A stretch of DNA of 63,558 bases from Planctomycetota bacterium. Its GTDB lineage: Bacteria; Planctomycetota; MHYJ01; JACPRB01. Below the pieces are notes generated by a model. The model searched no databases. It had not been told where the DNA came from and worked only from the letters and a program-made list of their open reading frames with translations. The position numbers and the translations under genes are program-made. Of the stretch, positions 42,644-50,964 are shown piece by piece. Within the stretch, counting starts at the first letter, position 1. Every line of letters starts with the position of its first letter. The stretch covers positions 1 to 63,558 of the forward strand of contig JACQVR010000128.1 of NCBI GenBank assembly GCA_016209705.1, read 5' to 3'.

Positions 42644-42683
42644 ATTCGACGCCGAATCCGCTCTGGTGTAAAAGCGGAAAACT

Positions 42684-43790
42684 CTATTTCAATCCCATCC
42701 TGGGCCGCTCTTCGCCGGACTTCTCGAGCCGGAACCTCAACCGAAAGTCGTTCGGGCTGTCGGCGTACAGCACCGCGTCCTCGAACGCCAGTCGGCCCGC
42801 CTTCGTGAGCCGGTACAGCGCCTCGTCGAACGACTGCATGCCTTCTCCTCCGTCGGCCAGGGCCACCTTGATCCCCCCGATGTCCCACTGCTTGATGAGA
42901 TCGCGCACGCGCGGCGTGGGAAGCAGCACCTCGAACGCGGCGAACCGGGCGCGGCCGTCCGACGTCGGGATCAGCCGCTGGGACACGATGCCGACCAGGT
43001 TGAGCGACAGCAGCATCCGAACCTGGGCGTGCGCCTCCTCGGGAAAGAGGTTCATGATCCGTTCCAAGGTCTGCGCGGCATTCGTCGAATGGAGCGTCGC
43101 CATGACCAGATGCCCGGTTTCGCCGAAATGCAGCGCCGCCTCCGCCGTTTCCCGGTCGCGAATCTCTCCGATCAGAAGCATGTCGGGCGCCTGCCGCAGC
43201 GCGCTCTTCAGGGCGTCCAAATAGGTGGCCGTGTCGATGCCGACCTCGCGCTGCGTGACGATCGATTTCCGATGGGGATGCACGAACTCGATCGGGTCCT
43301 CGATGGTTACGATGTGCCCGTCCATCGATTGGTTGCGATGATCGATCATGGCCGCCAGCGTGGTCGATTTGCCGCTGCCGGTGGCTCCGGTCACGAAAAG
43401 CACACCTCGCTTTTCGAGTGACAGCCGCAAGAGCACGGGAGGCAATCCCAGGCCCTCGATCGTGGGGATCTCGACCTTCACGCGGCGGGCGACGATTCCC
43501 AGGTTGTTCCGCTGGCGGTAAATGTTCAGGCGGAAGCGGCCCTTTCCCGCCAACGCCACGGCCAGATCGAGATCCGGCTTCTTCTCGAATTCGGCCGTCC
43601 GTTCCTTCAAGAACGGCGCCGCGAGCGTGCGAAGGTCATCCTCCGAAAGCGGCGCGGCCGACAAAGGGACGAGCCGCCTGTTCACCGAGGCGGAAGGCGG
43701 CGCGCCCACGGCCAGAAACAAGTCGCTGGCGTCCAGATCGGACATCCGCGAAAGGTATTCTTCGATGGGACCCAGACCCTGCGTGTTCAT
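42684..43790 (-). CDS. PilT/PilU-family twitching ATPase
   Basis: Type IV pilus retraction ATPase paralogue. The 368-aa protein (ATG 43790; a TTG at 43805 overlapping the upstream stop is possible) has the N-terminal PAS-like domain (LSRMSDLDASDLFLAVGAPP), Walker A GATGSGKSTT, Asp box IVTIEDPIEFVH, Walker B MLLIGEIRD and His box GHLVMATLHS. The C-terminal part is longer than in PilT. Paired with pilT, it probably acts as PilU, the helper that works with PilT in retraction. Cytoplasmic, hexameric by family knowledge. Confidence 0.85.
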   Translation of the reverse strand: MNTQGLGPIEEYLSRMSDLDASDLFLAVGAPPSASVNRRLVPLSAAPLSEDDLRTLAAPFLKERTAEFEKKPDLDLAVALAGKGRFRLNIYRQRNNLGIVARRVKVEIPTIEGLGLPPVLLRLSLEKRGVLFVTGATGSGKSTTLAAMIDHRNQSMDGHIVTIEDPIEFVHPHRKSIVTQREVGIDTATYLDALKSALRQAPDMLLIGEIRDRETAEAALHFGETGHLVMATLHSTNAAQTLERIMNLFPEEAHAQVRMLLSLNLVGIVSQRLIPTSDGRARFAAFEVLLPTPRVRDLIKQWDIGGIKVALADGGEGMQSFDEALYRLTKAGRLAFEDAVLYADSPNDFRLRFRLEKSGEERPRMGLK

Positions 43791-43801
43791 AAGTATCGCT
43801 C

Positions 43802-44983
43802 TCAACGCCCCGGTCTTTGATATATGCCCGTCGCACCTTGGGGAGCCGTTCCCGTGCGAGAGAGGGACATGCCGGCCGTCCCCGGCACCGACACCGCCGT
43901 CTGAAGTCTCCGATCCGCGACGTCTTCCCTGGACAGCCCGAGAGCCGCCAACTGGTTCGCCACTTCGGCCATCTCGATGACCCCTTCCATGGCCAGTTTG
44001 TTCAGCGACTGCTCCAGGCTCTGCATCCCGTACTTCGCCCCGGTCTGGATCGCCGACGGAATCTGGAACGTCTTCCCTTCCCGGATCATCGCCCGAACCC
44101 CGGTGGAAGCGACCAGGATCTCATGCGCCGCGACGCGCCCTTTCCCCCCCTTCCGCGGCAGGAGGATCTGCGCCACGATGGCTTGCAATGATTCCGCCAG
44201 CATGGCCCGGATCTGCGCCTGCTCGTTCGTGGGAAACACGTTGATGATGCGGTCCATCGTCTTCGCCGCGCTCGACGTGTGCAGCGTCCCGAACACGAGA
44301 TGGCCGGTTTCGGCGGCGGTGATCGCCAAAGCGATCGTCTCCAGGTCCCTCATCTCTCCCACGAGGATGACATCCGGATCTTCCCGCAGCGCGCTTCTCA
44401 ACGCGTTCGTGAAGGATTTGGTATGGCGACCCACTTCCCGGTGATTCACCATGCATTGCCTGGGTTGATGGATGAACTCGACGGGATCTTCGACGGTGAT
44501 GATGTGTCCTCGCCGGGTCGAGTTGATATGGTCGATCAGCGCCGCCAGGGTGGTCGACTTTCCGCTGCCCGTGGGTCCCGTGCACAGGATGAGCCCCTTT
44601 TCCAGATCGGCGAGGTCCTTGATGACTTTCGGAAGCCCAAGCTGGTCGCACGTCTTGATCTCCGTGGGAATGACGCGGAAGACGGACCCCACGCCGCGAT
44701 CCTGAAAGAAGACGTTCCCTCGAAAGCGGGCCGTGGTTCCGATCGACATCGCGAAATCAAGCTCCTTGTCCGCTTCGAGACGGCTTTTTTGCGTGTCCGT
44801 GAGCACATCGAACACCAGCGCGCGCACCTCCTCCGCGGTCAACGGAGGCAGCTCCCGGCCGTCGGGCGCCGTCAACTTCCGCATTTCTCCGTGAACGCGG
44901 ACCATCGGCACGGCGCCAGCCGAAAGATGCAGGTCCGACCCGGAGACTTCCTTGGTGAACAACAACAGCGTGGCCACGTCCAT
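43802..44983 (-). CDS. pilT: Type IV pilus retraction ATPase PilT
   Basis: Hexameric ATPase that depolymerises type IV pili. The 393-aa protein starts MDVATLLLFTKEVSGSDLHL at 44983. Motifs: GSDLHLSAG at the N-terminus, Walker A GPTGSGKSTT, Asp box IITVEDPVEFIH, Walker B VILVGEMRD, His box GHLVFGTLHT, and AIREGK-like RAMIREGKTFQI near the end. Length is slightly above the family norm (about 345-370) because of a Gly/Thr-rich tail. A palindromic repeat lies just upstream. pilB-like and pilU-like genes flank it; no pilin or pilC is in the window. Confidence 0.92.
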   Translation of the reverse strand: MDVATLLLFTKEVSGSDLHLSAGAVPMVRVHGEMRKLTAPDGRELPPLTAEEVRALVFDVLTDTQKSRLEADKELDFAMSIGTTARFRGNVFFQDRGVGSVFRVIPTEIKTCDQLGLPKVIKDLADLEKGLILCTGPTGSGKSTTLAALIDHINSTRRGHIITVEDPVEFIHQPRQCMVNHREVGRHTKSFTNALRSALREDPDVILVGEMRDLETIALAITAAETGHLVFGTLHTSSAAKTMDRIINVFPTNEQAQIRAMLAESLQAIVAQILLPRKGGKGRVAAHEILVASTGVRAMIREGKTFQIPSAIQTGAKYGMQSLEQSLNKLAMEGVIEMAEVANQLAALGLSREDVADRRLQTAVSVPGTAGMSLSRTGTAPQGATGIYQRPGR

Positions 44984-44995
44984 GAATGATCCTCT

Positions 44996-45041
44996 AACCT
45001 GAATCTTCGTGCGCGCGAATGCGCGCACGAAAATTCAGGTT
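44996..45041. repeat. Palindrome AACCTGAATTTTCG (copy 2)
   Basis: Arms of 21 bases (44996-45016 and 45021-45041) with one G-U-type mismatch and a four-base loop GAAT. The first 14 bases match the palindrome at 18133. Immediately after it (45043-45056) is GCGTTTTGGCGGTT, half of the CGCCAAA-type heptad element. Located just upstream of pilT. Confidence 0.7.
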
Positions 45042-45083
45042 AGCGTTTTGGCGGTTCATGCAAAACTTTTCAGCAAATATTTC

Positions 45084-46496
45084 TTAACGGTTCTTGGTCT
45101 CGAGGAGGAGAGCGCGGATCTCCTCCGGAGGCGCCCTCCGTTCCAGCGCCTGGCGCACGCCTTCCGACGGCTCGACGATCCTGACATCCTCCTCGCCCTG
45201 AACCATGAGCAGGGGCCCCAGCACCCGCGCCAGAAGCCATGCGGGCGCCCCCGATTCCAACCAACGGGTCAGCGCGTCGACCGGAGAAGGATCCGACGTG
45301 GAGATCAGGACCAGACGGGACGTCGCGGCCATCAGTACGGCCGCCACTTCGCCCGGCCATTGCAGCGGATGACCGACATAAATGATCTCCGGCTCGTAGG
45401 CCAGCGCGGCCGCCAGCGCCTCCCCGAAGGGAATTCCTCCGCTCTCCAGTTGGCGGAATCCCGGCTCCAGCTCCCAGACGGTAGGCTCGATCGTCAAGAC
45501 CGTGCGGTCGCTCGATCTCATCTTTTTCAGGAGCCCATAGCAGAGCGACCGCACGAAATCCGCGTCCGTGGAAGCGGCCAGAATCGCTCCCCGATTCAGC
45601 GCGAGAACCCGGCTCACCACGGAAGCCGCTTCCTTTCCCAGATGACGGGCGAGGTCGAATCCCGCGGCGTGGCGCTCTCGACTCAGCTTCAAGCGCATCG
45701 ATTCCCCGGAGCGCGTCGGAAGGAGGATTCCCTCCAGGCGGACGTCGGCCGGCCCGATTCGGGTGGTCAGCGTCCCCAGTTCGCAGCCGGGTCGCGAACG
45801 CCAGCGTCCCTCGAAGAGCGCTCGAAAGCGGGACACCAGCGGAAACAACAAGGCGACGGGTTCCGCGGCTCGATCCTCCATCCGCCCGCCCACGCGGTAT
45901 CGCACTTTGATGTCCTGACCCTGAGGCTCGAAGCGGATCTCGGACGCTCCACAGGCCAGGGCGCGGGCGAGGTGTCCGTACAGGAGGTTCATGGCGCTGG
46001 GCTCGCGGGGCGCCGCCGGCTCCTCTTTTTCGCCAAGGGGAAGAAGTTTCGCCAGAACGCGTTCCACGCTTCTGGCGGACGCGAGCGAGAAGGCGACCTC
46101 GCTGCCGCAGAGCTCCTCGAGCCGGCGCTTCGTCTCGGAGTTCACCGCGTCAGGCGTCGCCAAGATGATCCGCCCCTCCTCGCGGAGCAGGGGAATCGCC
46201 GGGAGCTCCCGCAGGACATCCGCAGGAAAAAGCGCCACGAGATCGCGCGGAATCGATTCGACATGCGGAAAGACATAGGGGACGTCCAAGGCTTCCGCCT
46301 TCAACATCCCCACCTGATCTTCCGTGAGCAACCCCAGCGCGATGAACGCCTCTTCCAAGGGAATGTTCCTGCGCTCGGCGGCCTTGCGCGCGTCGGCGAG
46401 CTCCCGTTCTGTGACCAACCTCAATCGAGTCAAACGGGAAACCAGCCACTCCGACGCCTTCATGGAGTCTCCGAGAGGAACCGAGCCGACGGGCAT
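45084..46496 (-). CDS. PilB/GspE-like protein with degenerate ATPase domain
   Basis: The 470-aa protein keeps the architecture of a pilus assembly ATPase but not its chemistry. Residues 13-150 are a GspE/MshEN-type domain (ALGLLTEDQVGMLKAEALDV, PADVLRELPAIPLLREEGRI). Residues 170-470 follow the PilB fold (ACGASEIRFEPQGQDIKVRY, LPTRSGESMRLKLSRE, AALAYEPEIIYVGHPLQ). Where GPTGSGKTTT is expected, it has RGAILAASTDADFVR; the Walker B Glu, Asp box and His box motifs are also missing, and no tetra-Cys zinc site is seen. It is therefore probably a non-catalytic partner or regulator. RBS GAGGAGG precedes ATG 46496. Confidence 0.75.
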   Translation of the reverse strand: MPVGSVPLGDSMKASEWLVSRLTRLRLVTERELADARKAAERRNIPLEEAFIALGLLTEDQVGMLKAEALDVPYVFPHVESIPRDLVALFPADVLRELPAIPLLREEGRIILATPDAVNSETKRRLEELCGSEVAFSLASARSVERVLAKLLPLGEKEEPAAPREPSAMNLLYGHLARALACGASEIRFEPQGQDIKVRYRVGGRMEDRAAEPVALLFPLVSRFRALFEGRWRSRPGCELGTLTTRIGPADVRLEGILLPTRSGESMRLKLSRERHAAGFDLARHLGKEAASVVSRVLALNRGAILAASTDADFVRSLCYGLLKKMRSSDRTVLTIEPTVWELEPGFRQLESGGIPFGEALAAALAYEPEIIYVGHPLQWPGEVAAVLMAATSRLVLISTSDPSPVDALTRWLESGAPAWLLARVLGPLLMVQGEEDVRIVEPSEGVRQALERRAPPEEIRALLLETKNR

Positions 46497-46508
46497 CGAG
46501 GAGCCTCC

Positions 46509-46910
46509 TCAGGGCTGGGCCTTGCGCACGAGGGCGGATTCCACCGCGGAGACCAGGCCGCTACAGGTGAACGGCTTCGGAAGGAACCCCTCGGCGCCCA
46601 GCGTTCGCCCGATGTCGGCCTGCTCGGCCTCAGGTTCGCCGGATACCAGCAAGACCGGTATCGGCCGCGTGGATTCATGCGAACGAAGCCGCAGGAGGAC
46701 GCCGTATCCGTCAAGCCGGGGCAGCAGCAAATCCAGGAGCACCAGGTCCGGCGGGTTCGCTTCGGCCGATTCGCAAGCCTGCACCCCGTCCGCGGCTTCT
46801 TGTACGTCGAAGCCTTGAGACTTCAGGCACTTGAGGGCCAGATTTCGGACCGCGGGATCGTCATCGACGACCAAGATGGTCCGCGGCGCTGACAACGGGT
46901 TCCGGCTCAT
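46509..46910 (-). CDS. Single-domain response regulator
   Basis: A 133-aa receiver protein (start ATG 46910). It has the acidic pair in ILVVDDDPAVRNLALKCL, phosphoacceptor Asp in LVLLDLLLPRLDGYGV, Thr/Ser switch in VLLVSG and Lys in FLPKPF. No output domain, so CheY-like. It is upstream of the PilB-like pseudo-ATPase and pil genes on the same strand, suggesting a role in pilus control. A longer in-frame start at 46964 adds residues without receiver similarity. Confidence 0.88.
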   Translation of the reverse strand: MSRNPLSAPRTILVVDDDPAVRNLALKCLKSQGFDVQEAADGVQACESAEANPPDLVLLDLLLPRLDGYGVLLRLRSHESTRPIPVLLVSGEPEAEQADIGRTLGAEGFLPKPFTCSGLVSAVESALVRKAQP

Positions 46911-47101
46911 TTTTCTCGCGTCCTGGGATCCCGTCCGAAGTGGAGTGCCCCTGGGAACCGACAAGAATATTATAGCGATAGCCTGGCGGGGGTCGGCTAG
47001 GAATTCTCGCCGCCTCGCGAGATATTCCGGCGCGCTTCCATGAGCCTATTTTTGGGCCGCTCCGACCGCAAGATGCCCTTGGGCTTCCCGACGGATCGCG
47101 G

Positions 47102-48904
47102 TCATCTCAGGTTGCCAATTCTCACCAGGGTCGTTGACATGTCTTGGATCGCCGCTTCCCGATCGGGCCCCAAAGTCTGGAGCAGCGCCTTCTCATATTT
47201 CAGTTGAAGTTCCAGGATACTCAACTCGATGTTGGAGTAGGCGTTCCTTTGGGTTTCTGTACCGGAGGGAACATGGTTATAGTAATCCTGAACCGCCTGC
47301 GCTCCATGGCGCCACTCCAATTCACGGTTCATCTGGGCGTAGTCGGTGGCGAACTGGTTGGCCAAGACGCTCACCTGGTTTTCGCTGACGCGCAGATTAC
47401 TGCTCCAGTATTGAGAGACTTGTACCGCGGCTTCCGCGGGTGTCGTGGCCCCGCCGACACCTGTTTCTGAGACGGACTTCGGTCCTCCCGGGAAAAGACT
47501 CCATGTTTCGTATTCCTTCGACACGGCCTTAAATTGGTCCGGGGCTAAGAGGGTCTGGAGTTGATCTTGGATTCGTGTTTCGAGTCTCCCCTTAACGACG
47601 TGGATCTCAAGCGGAGAAGGGTTGTTCATGGAAGCGAACTCATGAGCCGCCTGATCGAGAAGGTTCCGAACCGCGTGGCGTTGCGCGTCATTCAGGGGAT
47701 TTCCGCCGTCAGAGCACAATGCATCCAGAAATTCGGTCAAATACGTCCGCCCTTCAGCCTTTTGGAGAAGAGCCAGCGGATTCTTCGGGTCCATGGCCTC
47801 TAACCCGATCAGAAAGTTCGTAAATTCGGCGGCGTCGCGCGTGACGCTAATTCGTTCGTCCTGGGGAAGGGTATCCACGTGCCGCCCGCGCAGCTTATTC
47901 AAGACTTTGACGAGGCGATGGGCCAACGACTCTTTCGATGGGGGTTTGGCGGTTCGTTCTTTATCGGCAGGAACAATTCCGGCTTCCGAAGCCGCCTTCA
48001 GCTCCGCACGGGTTCGGGCAAGCTCTTCCTCCTTGAGAAGAAGCTGTTGTTCCATCTCTCGGACCCGCTTTTCAAGCGCTTGAGGCGCGCGATCCGAAAC
48101 AGTTGGTTTCACGTGCACGTCTTTGGCCGGCGCCGCACTTTCGGAGCGGCGAGATTGAATGAGCATGCCGCCCGCCGTTCCGAGAAAGAGGCAGATCATG
48201 CCTGTTACGATCGTTGCGGCCGAAAGGGCTGTCTTTGTCCCCACGATGATTCCTCCCGCTAACGTTGCCATGGATACCTTTGCGACCACCGCCTCCAGAA
48301 TCAGATTGGGCGCGACCTCGACCGGCAGGATCGATTCGAGGGCGCCGTCCACTCGAGGAACCGCCACGGCAAGCCCGGCGCCGGCCAGCGATTGTTTCAG
48401 GCGTTCCTTGGCGCGTTCGATGCGCTTCCAGACCGCGTTCGGGGAGCACCCGTGACGGCGTCCGAGCTCCTCCAGCGTGGCTTTTTCGAAGTAATGCTCG
48501 ACCACGAGACAGCGAAGCTCGTCGTCCAGCTTCGCGAGGGCGGTGGTGAGCGCCTCGCGAAGCTCCGCCTGCGAAGGGTCAGGGGAAGGTTTCACGCTCG
48601 CCAGCCTTTCATTTTCACGCGCCGCTCGCCGCGCGCGCTTCATCCTGTGGTCGATCGCCGTGTTCACGGTGACGCGGTAGATCCATCGTCGGAACGCCCG
48701 GACCTCTCGGAGCTGCGCAGCGCCTTGCGCGATTTCAAGGAGCGCCTCCTGAGCGGCATCCTCGGCATCCTGGGGATGCCCCAGCGCCTGATAGCACAGG
48801 TTGTAGACGGGACGCTGGCAGCGGCGCAGGAGGTTCAGGAGGGTCCTGGAGTTTGGCGCGCTGTGAAAGTCCCGAAAGGCGACTTCTACATCGTTCATCT
48901 GCAA
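47102..48904 (-). CDS. Membrane-tethered ECF sigma factor with periplasmic domain
   Basis: A single 600-aa protein joins a sigma factor to a sensor-like region. Residues 10-175 are an ECF sigma factor: region 2 (LLRRCQRPVYNLCYQALGHP, DAEDAAQEALLEIAQ, FRRWIYRVTVNTAIDHRMKR) and region 4 (LDDELRCLVVEHYFEKATLE, ELGRRHGCSPNAVWKRIERA). A linker leads to a membrane segment (about 208-248, AGGIIVGTKTALSAATIVTG...). The outside part has a coiled coil (about 275-310) and helical sequence to the end, with repeated Gln/Glu-rich helices. Planctomycete genomes are known for such C-terminally extended ECF factors. Release would need proteolysis. Confidence 0.85.
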   Translation of the reverse strand: MQMNDVEVAFRDFHSAPNSRTLLNLLRRCQRPVYNLCYQALGHPQDAEDAAQEALLEIAQGAAQLREVRAFRRWIYRVTVNTAIDHRMKRARRAARENERLASVKPSPDPSQAELREALTTALAKLDDELRCLVVEHYFEKATLEELGRRHGCSPNAVWKRIERAKERLKQSLAGAGLAVAVPRVDGALESILPVEVAPNLILEAVVAKVSMATLAGGIIVGTKTALSAATIVTGMICLFLGTAGGMLIQSRRSESAAPAKDVHVKPTVSDRAPQALEKRVREMEQQLLLKEEELARTRAELKAASEAGIVPADKERTAKPPSKESLAHRLVKVLNKLRGRHVDTLPQDERISVTRDAAEFTNFLIGLEAMDPKNPLALLQKAEGRTYLTEFLDALCSDGGNPLNDAQRHAVRNLLDQAAHEFASMNNPSPLEIHVVKGRLETRIQDQLQTLLAPDQFKAVSKEYETWSLFPGGPKSVSETGVGGATTPAEAAVQVSQYWSSNLRVSENQVSVLANQFATDYAQMNRELEWRHGAQAVQDYYNHVPSGTETQRNAYSNIELSILELQLKYEKALLQTLGPDREAAIQDMSTTLVRIGNLR

Positions 48905-48989
48905 TAAAAGGCGACGGCCGAGGGAATATTTTAGCTGAAAAAAAACGGAAGCGGAGTCCTTTGACGGCTTGCAGACTTCCTTCGCTCAC

Positions 48990-49097
48990 CTACGAACGGG
49001 CGATGCAGGAGACGCAGCCGAGCATGAGCCCGAAAAAGGCGGCGGCCGCCGCCGCGAAGATCAGCAGCCAGCAGCCGAAAACGAAAAGCGCCTTCAT
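48990..49097 (-). CDS. 35-residue Cys-containing membrane peptide
   Basis: A gene too short for usual ORF cut-offs. GGAGG lies seven bases before ATG 49097. The product reads MKALFVFGCWLLIFAAAAAA then FFGLMLGCVSCIARS: one membrane helix with three Cys residues (9, 28, 31). It follows the hsp20 gene by 64 bp on the same strand and could be co-transcribed. No family recognised. The good ribosome binding site and clean helix support it. Confidence 0.55.
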   Translation of the reverse strand: MKALFVFGCWLLIFAAAAAAFFGLMLGCVSCIARS

Positions 49098-49161
49098 CTC
49101 GGGACCTCCGCCGGGCTCCAAGGCGCCGAGCATGGTCTCGGCGCCCCCTCCTTGCGGAACG

Positions 49162-49656
49162 CTACTTTTTCGTGACGGCGATCCGCTTCGGAGCCGCGGC
49201 CTTCGACTTCGCCAGGCGGATAGTGAGCACGCCGTTGGCGTATTCGGCGGAGACTTTCTCGGCGTCCACTCCGTCGGGCAGCGGCACGCTCCGGCGGAAC
49301 GAGCCGAAGTGCCGCTCGGACCGATGGAAGTCCTTGCCCTTCTCCTCGCGCTCGGACTTCTTCTCGCCCGAGATCGTCAAGGTATTGCCGCTGATCGACA
49401 CCTCGACATCGTTGGGTTCGACGCCCGGGATTTCGGCGCGGATCCGGACCTCCTTCTCTCCGTCGATCACATCGAGCGTCGGGGTCCATCCGGAAAAGGA
49501 GGCGAGGGACGTGTCGAATACCCCCCACGGGTCGTCAAAGAACCGTGAGAACAATCGATCCATCTCCTGGCGAAGAGAAGCTAGAGACGGAAGAATCGCG
49601 CTGCCGTCGCGCGCCAGATCGGCCTGACGCTTGCCTTTCCATGGGATCAATCTCAT
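49162..49656 (-). CDS. Hsp20/alpha-crystallin small heat-shock protein
   Basis: Holdase chaperone of 164 aa. N-terminal arm with LRQEMDRLFSRFFDDPWG, then the alpha-crystallin domain (about 55-148): PTLDVIDGEKEVRIRAEIPG, VEPNDVEVSISGNTLTISGE, KKSEREEKG, SFRRSVPLPDGVD and the terminal ANGVLTIRL signature, followed by a Lys-rich tail with IAV (IxV-like) motif. Typical length. Cytoplasmic. No CIRCE element is visible upstream. Confidence 0.95.
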   Translation of the reverse strand: MRLIPWKGKRQADLARDGSAILPSLASLRQEMDRLFSRFFDDPWGVFDTSLASFSGWTPTLDVIDGEKEVRIRAEIPGVEPNDVEVSISGNTLTISGEKKSEREEKGKDFHRSERHFGSFRRSVPLPDGVDAEKVSAEYANGVLTIRLAKSKAAAPKRIAVTKK

Positions 49657-50051
49657 TCCAATCCCCTCCTTTTATCCTATTCGAGCGTACACATTTGGAA
49701 ACAGCAAGACGCACGCCAACCATCACGGCCAAGTCCACCACAATCTTTTATTTTTCAAAGGTTACGATATCAGACCAATAGGCGTCGAGGCTGGCTGCCC
49801 ATGTGGCAGGCTAAGCACCGCGCCCGACGAATACGTCCCACGTCCCGAAGTCAATCTCCTTCGCGCTCATCCAGGGGAGAGGCGGAGGGGACTCCGACGG
49901 AGGACGTGGTGACATCCCCAGAGGCGGGGAGTCGAAGCGCCGCAGGGATTTGATCGTTCAGGTTGCATTTACCGGATCGGATAAGATAGTCTTTTGGAGT
50001 TCCCTATATATGTCCCAGCTATGGGACACATCGGAGGTTCGGCCTGGACGC
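49657..50051. other. Gene-free stretch with a possible promoter
   Basis: About 395 bases between divergent hsp20 and a response-regulator gene. I see no convincing ORF. Toward the right, TTGCAT (49963-49968), 16 bases, then GATAGT (49985-49990) could be a sigma-70-like promoter for the signalling cluster. The rest has no clear hairpin or repeat. Confidence 0.3.
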
Positions 50052-50516
50052 ATGGCAAAAGGCAACGTCATCCTGCTGGTCGAAGACGATCCCAGCGACG
50101 AGGCGCTGACGCTTCGATCGTTACGGAAGAACCGGATTCTGAACGAGGTGGTCGTGGCTCATGACGGCGTGGAAGCTCTCGATTTTTTCTCGGGCACGGG
50201 CCGCTTCGCCGGTCGGGACACGGACGATCTTCCGGTCATGACGCTCCTGGACTTGAAACTCCCCAAAGTCGACGGCATGGAGGTCTTGCGCCGCCTCAGG
50301 TCGATGGAGAAGACCCGATTTTTGCCGGTGGTCATTCTGACGGCTTCCCGGAATGAAAAGGACATCTCCGAAAGCGACGACCTGCACGTGATCCAGTACC
50401 TCCAGAAGCCGATCGACTTACAAGGGCTTGCCGAGGTCACCCGGGCCCTGGGAATGCACTGGGTGCTCATGGATGAAATGACTACGGAGAGAGGGCCGCA
50501 TGTCGGAACTCAATGA
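50052..50516 (+). CDS. Rcp1-like response regulator 1
   Basis: A 154-aa single receiver protein of the Rcp1 type (ATG 50052): [20 protein letters not shown], phosphoacceptor Asp in [28 protein letters not shown] switch and LQKPIDL with the Lys. The insert around [15 protein letters not shown] and the C-terminal GMHWVLMDE tail are Rcp1 hallmarks. Such regulators usually serve phytochrome-like kinases. It overlaps a second regulator of the same kind by 17 bp. Confidence 0.9.
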   Translation: MAKGNVILLVEDDPSDEALTLRSLRKNRILNEVVVAHDGVEALDFFSGTGRFAGRDTDDLPVMTLLDLKLPKVDGMEVLRRLRSMEKTRFLPVVILTASRNEKDISESDDLHVIQYLQKPIDLQGLAEVTRALGMHWVLMDEMTTERGPHVGTQ

Positions 50517-50964
50517 GGTCGAAATTCTGCTCGTCGAGGACAACGCGCAGGAAGCCGAGATGGCCATCCGCGCGCTCAGGAAGAACCACCTGGCCAACAA
50601 CATCCTCCATGTGGAGGACGGAGCGGAAGCGCTGGCCTTCATCTTCGCCCAAGGTCGCTATTCCCACCGTTCGGTGGAAAAGGGACCGAAGCTGGTTCTC
50701 CTCGATCTCAAGCTCCCCAAAGTGGATGGAATCGAAGTCCTGCGGAGGATCAAATCGGACGAACGCACCCGGATCATCCCCGTCGTCGTGCTGACGTCCT
50801 CCCGCGAGGACCGGGACCTGCTGGAGACCTATCGCCTCGGCGTGAACAGCTATATCGTCAAGCCGGTGGCGTTCGACAAGTTTCTGGAGTCCGCGAAGCA
50901 GCTCGGCATGTATTGGTTGCTCATCAACAAGACCCCATTCAGCGGCGAGGAGCGATCCAGGTGA
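50500..50964 (+). CDS. Rcp1-like response regulator 2
   Basis: A 154-aa receiver protein similar in layout to its upstream neighbour: [53 protein letters not shown], and the C-terminal [11 protein letters not shown] tail. The two probably arose by duplication. Its stop overlaps the TonB receptor start (GTG), so the regulators and the receptor are one operon. The kinases that could phosphorylate them lie 3-5 kb downstream. Confidence 0.9.
   Translation: MSELNEVEILLVEDNAQEAEMAIRALRKNHLANNILHVEDGAEALAFIFAQGRYSHRSVEKGPKLVLLDLKLPKVDGIEVLRRIKSDERTRIIPVVVLTSSREDRDLLETYRLGVNSYIVKPVAFDKFLESAKQLGMYWLLINKTPFSGEERSR

Noticed and set aside
40988..46892. Long plus-strand frames opposite the HEAT and PilB-like genes
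   Set aside because: GC-rich antisense shadows without start signals or domains.
48969..49175. 68-codon plus-strand frame
   Set aside because: Antisense to the 35-residue membrane peptide, which has the better ribosome binding site and helix.
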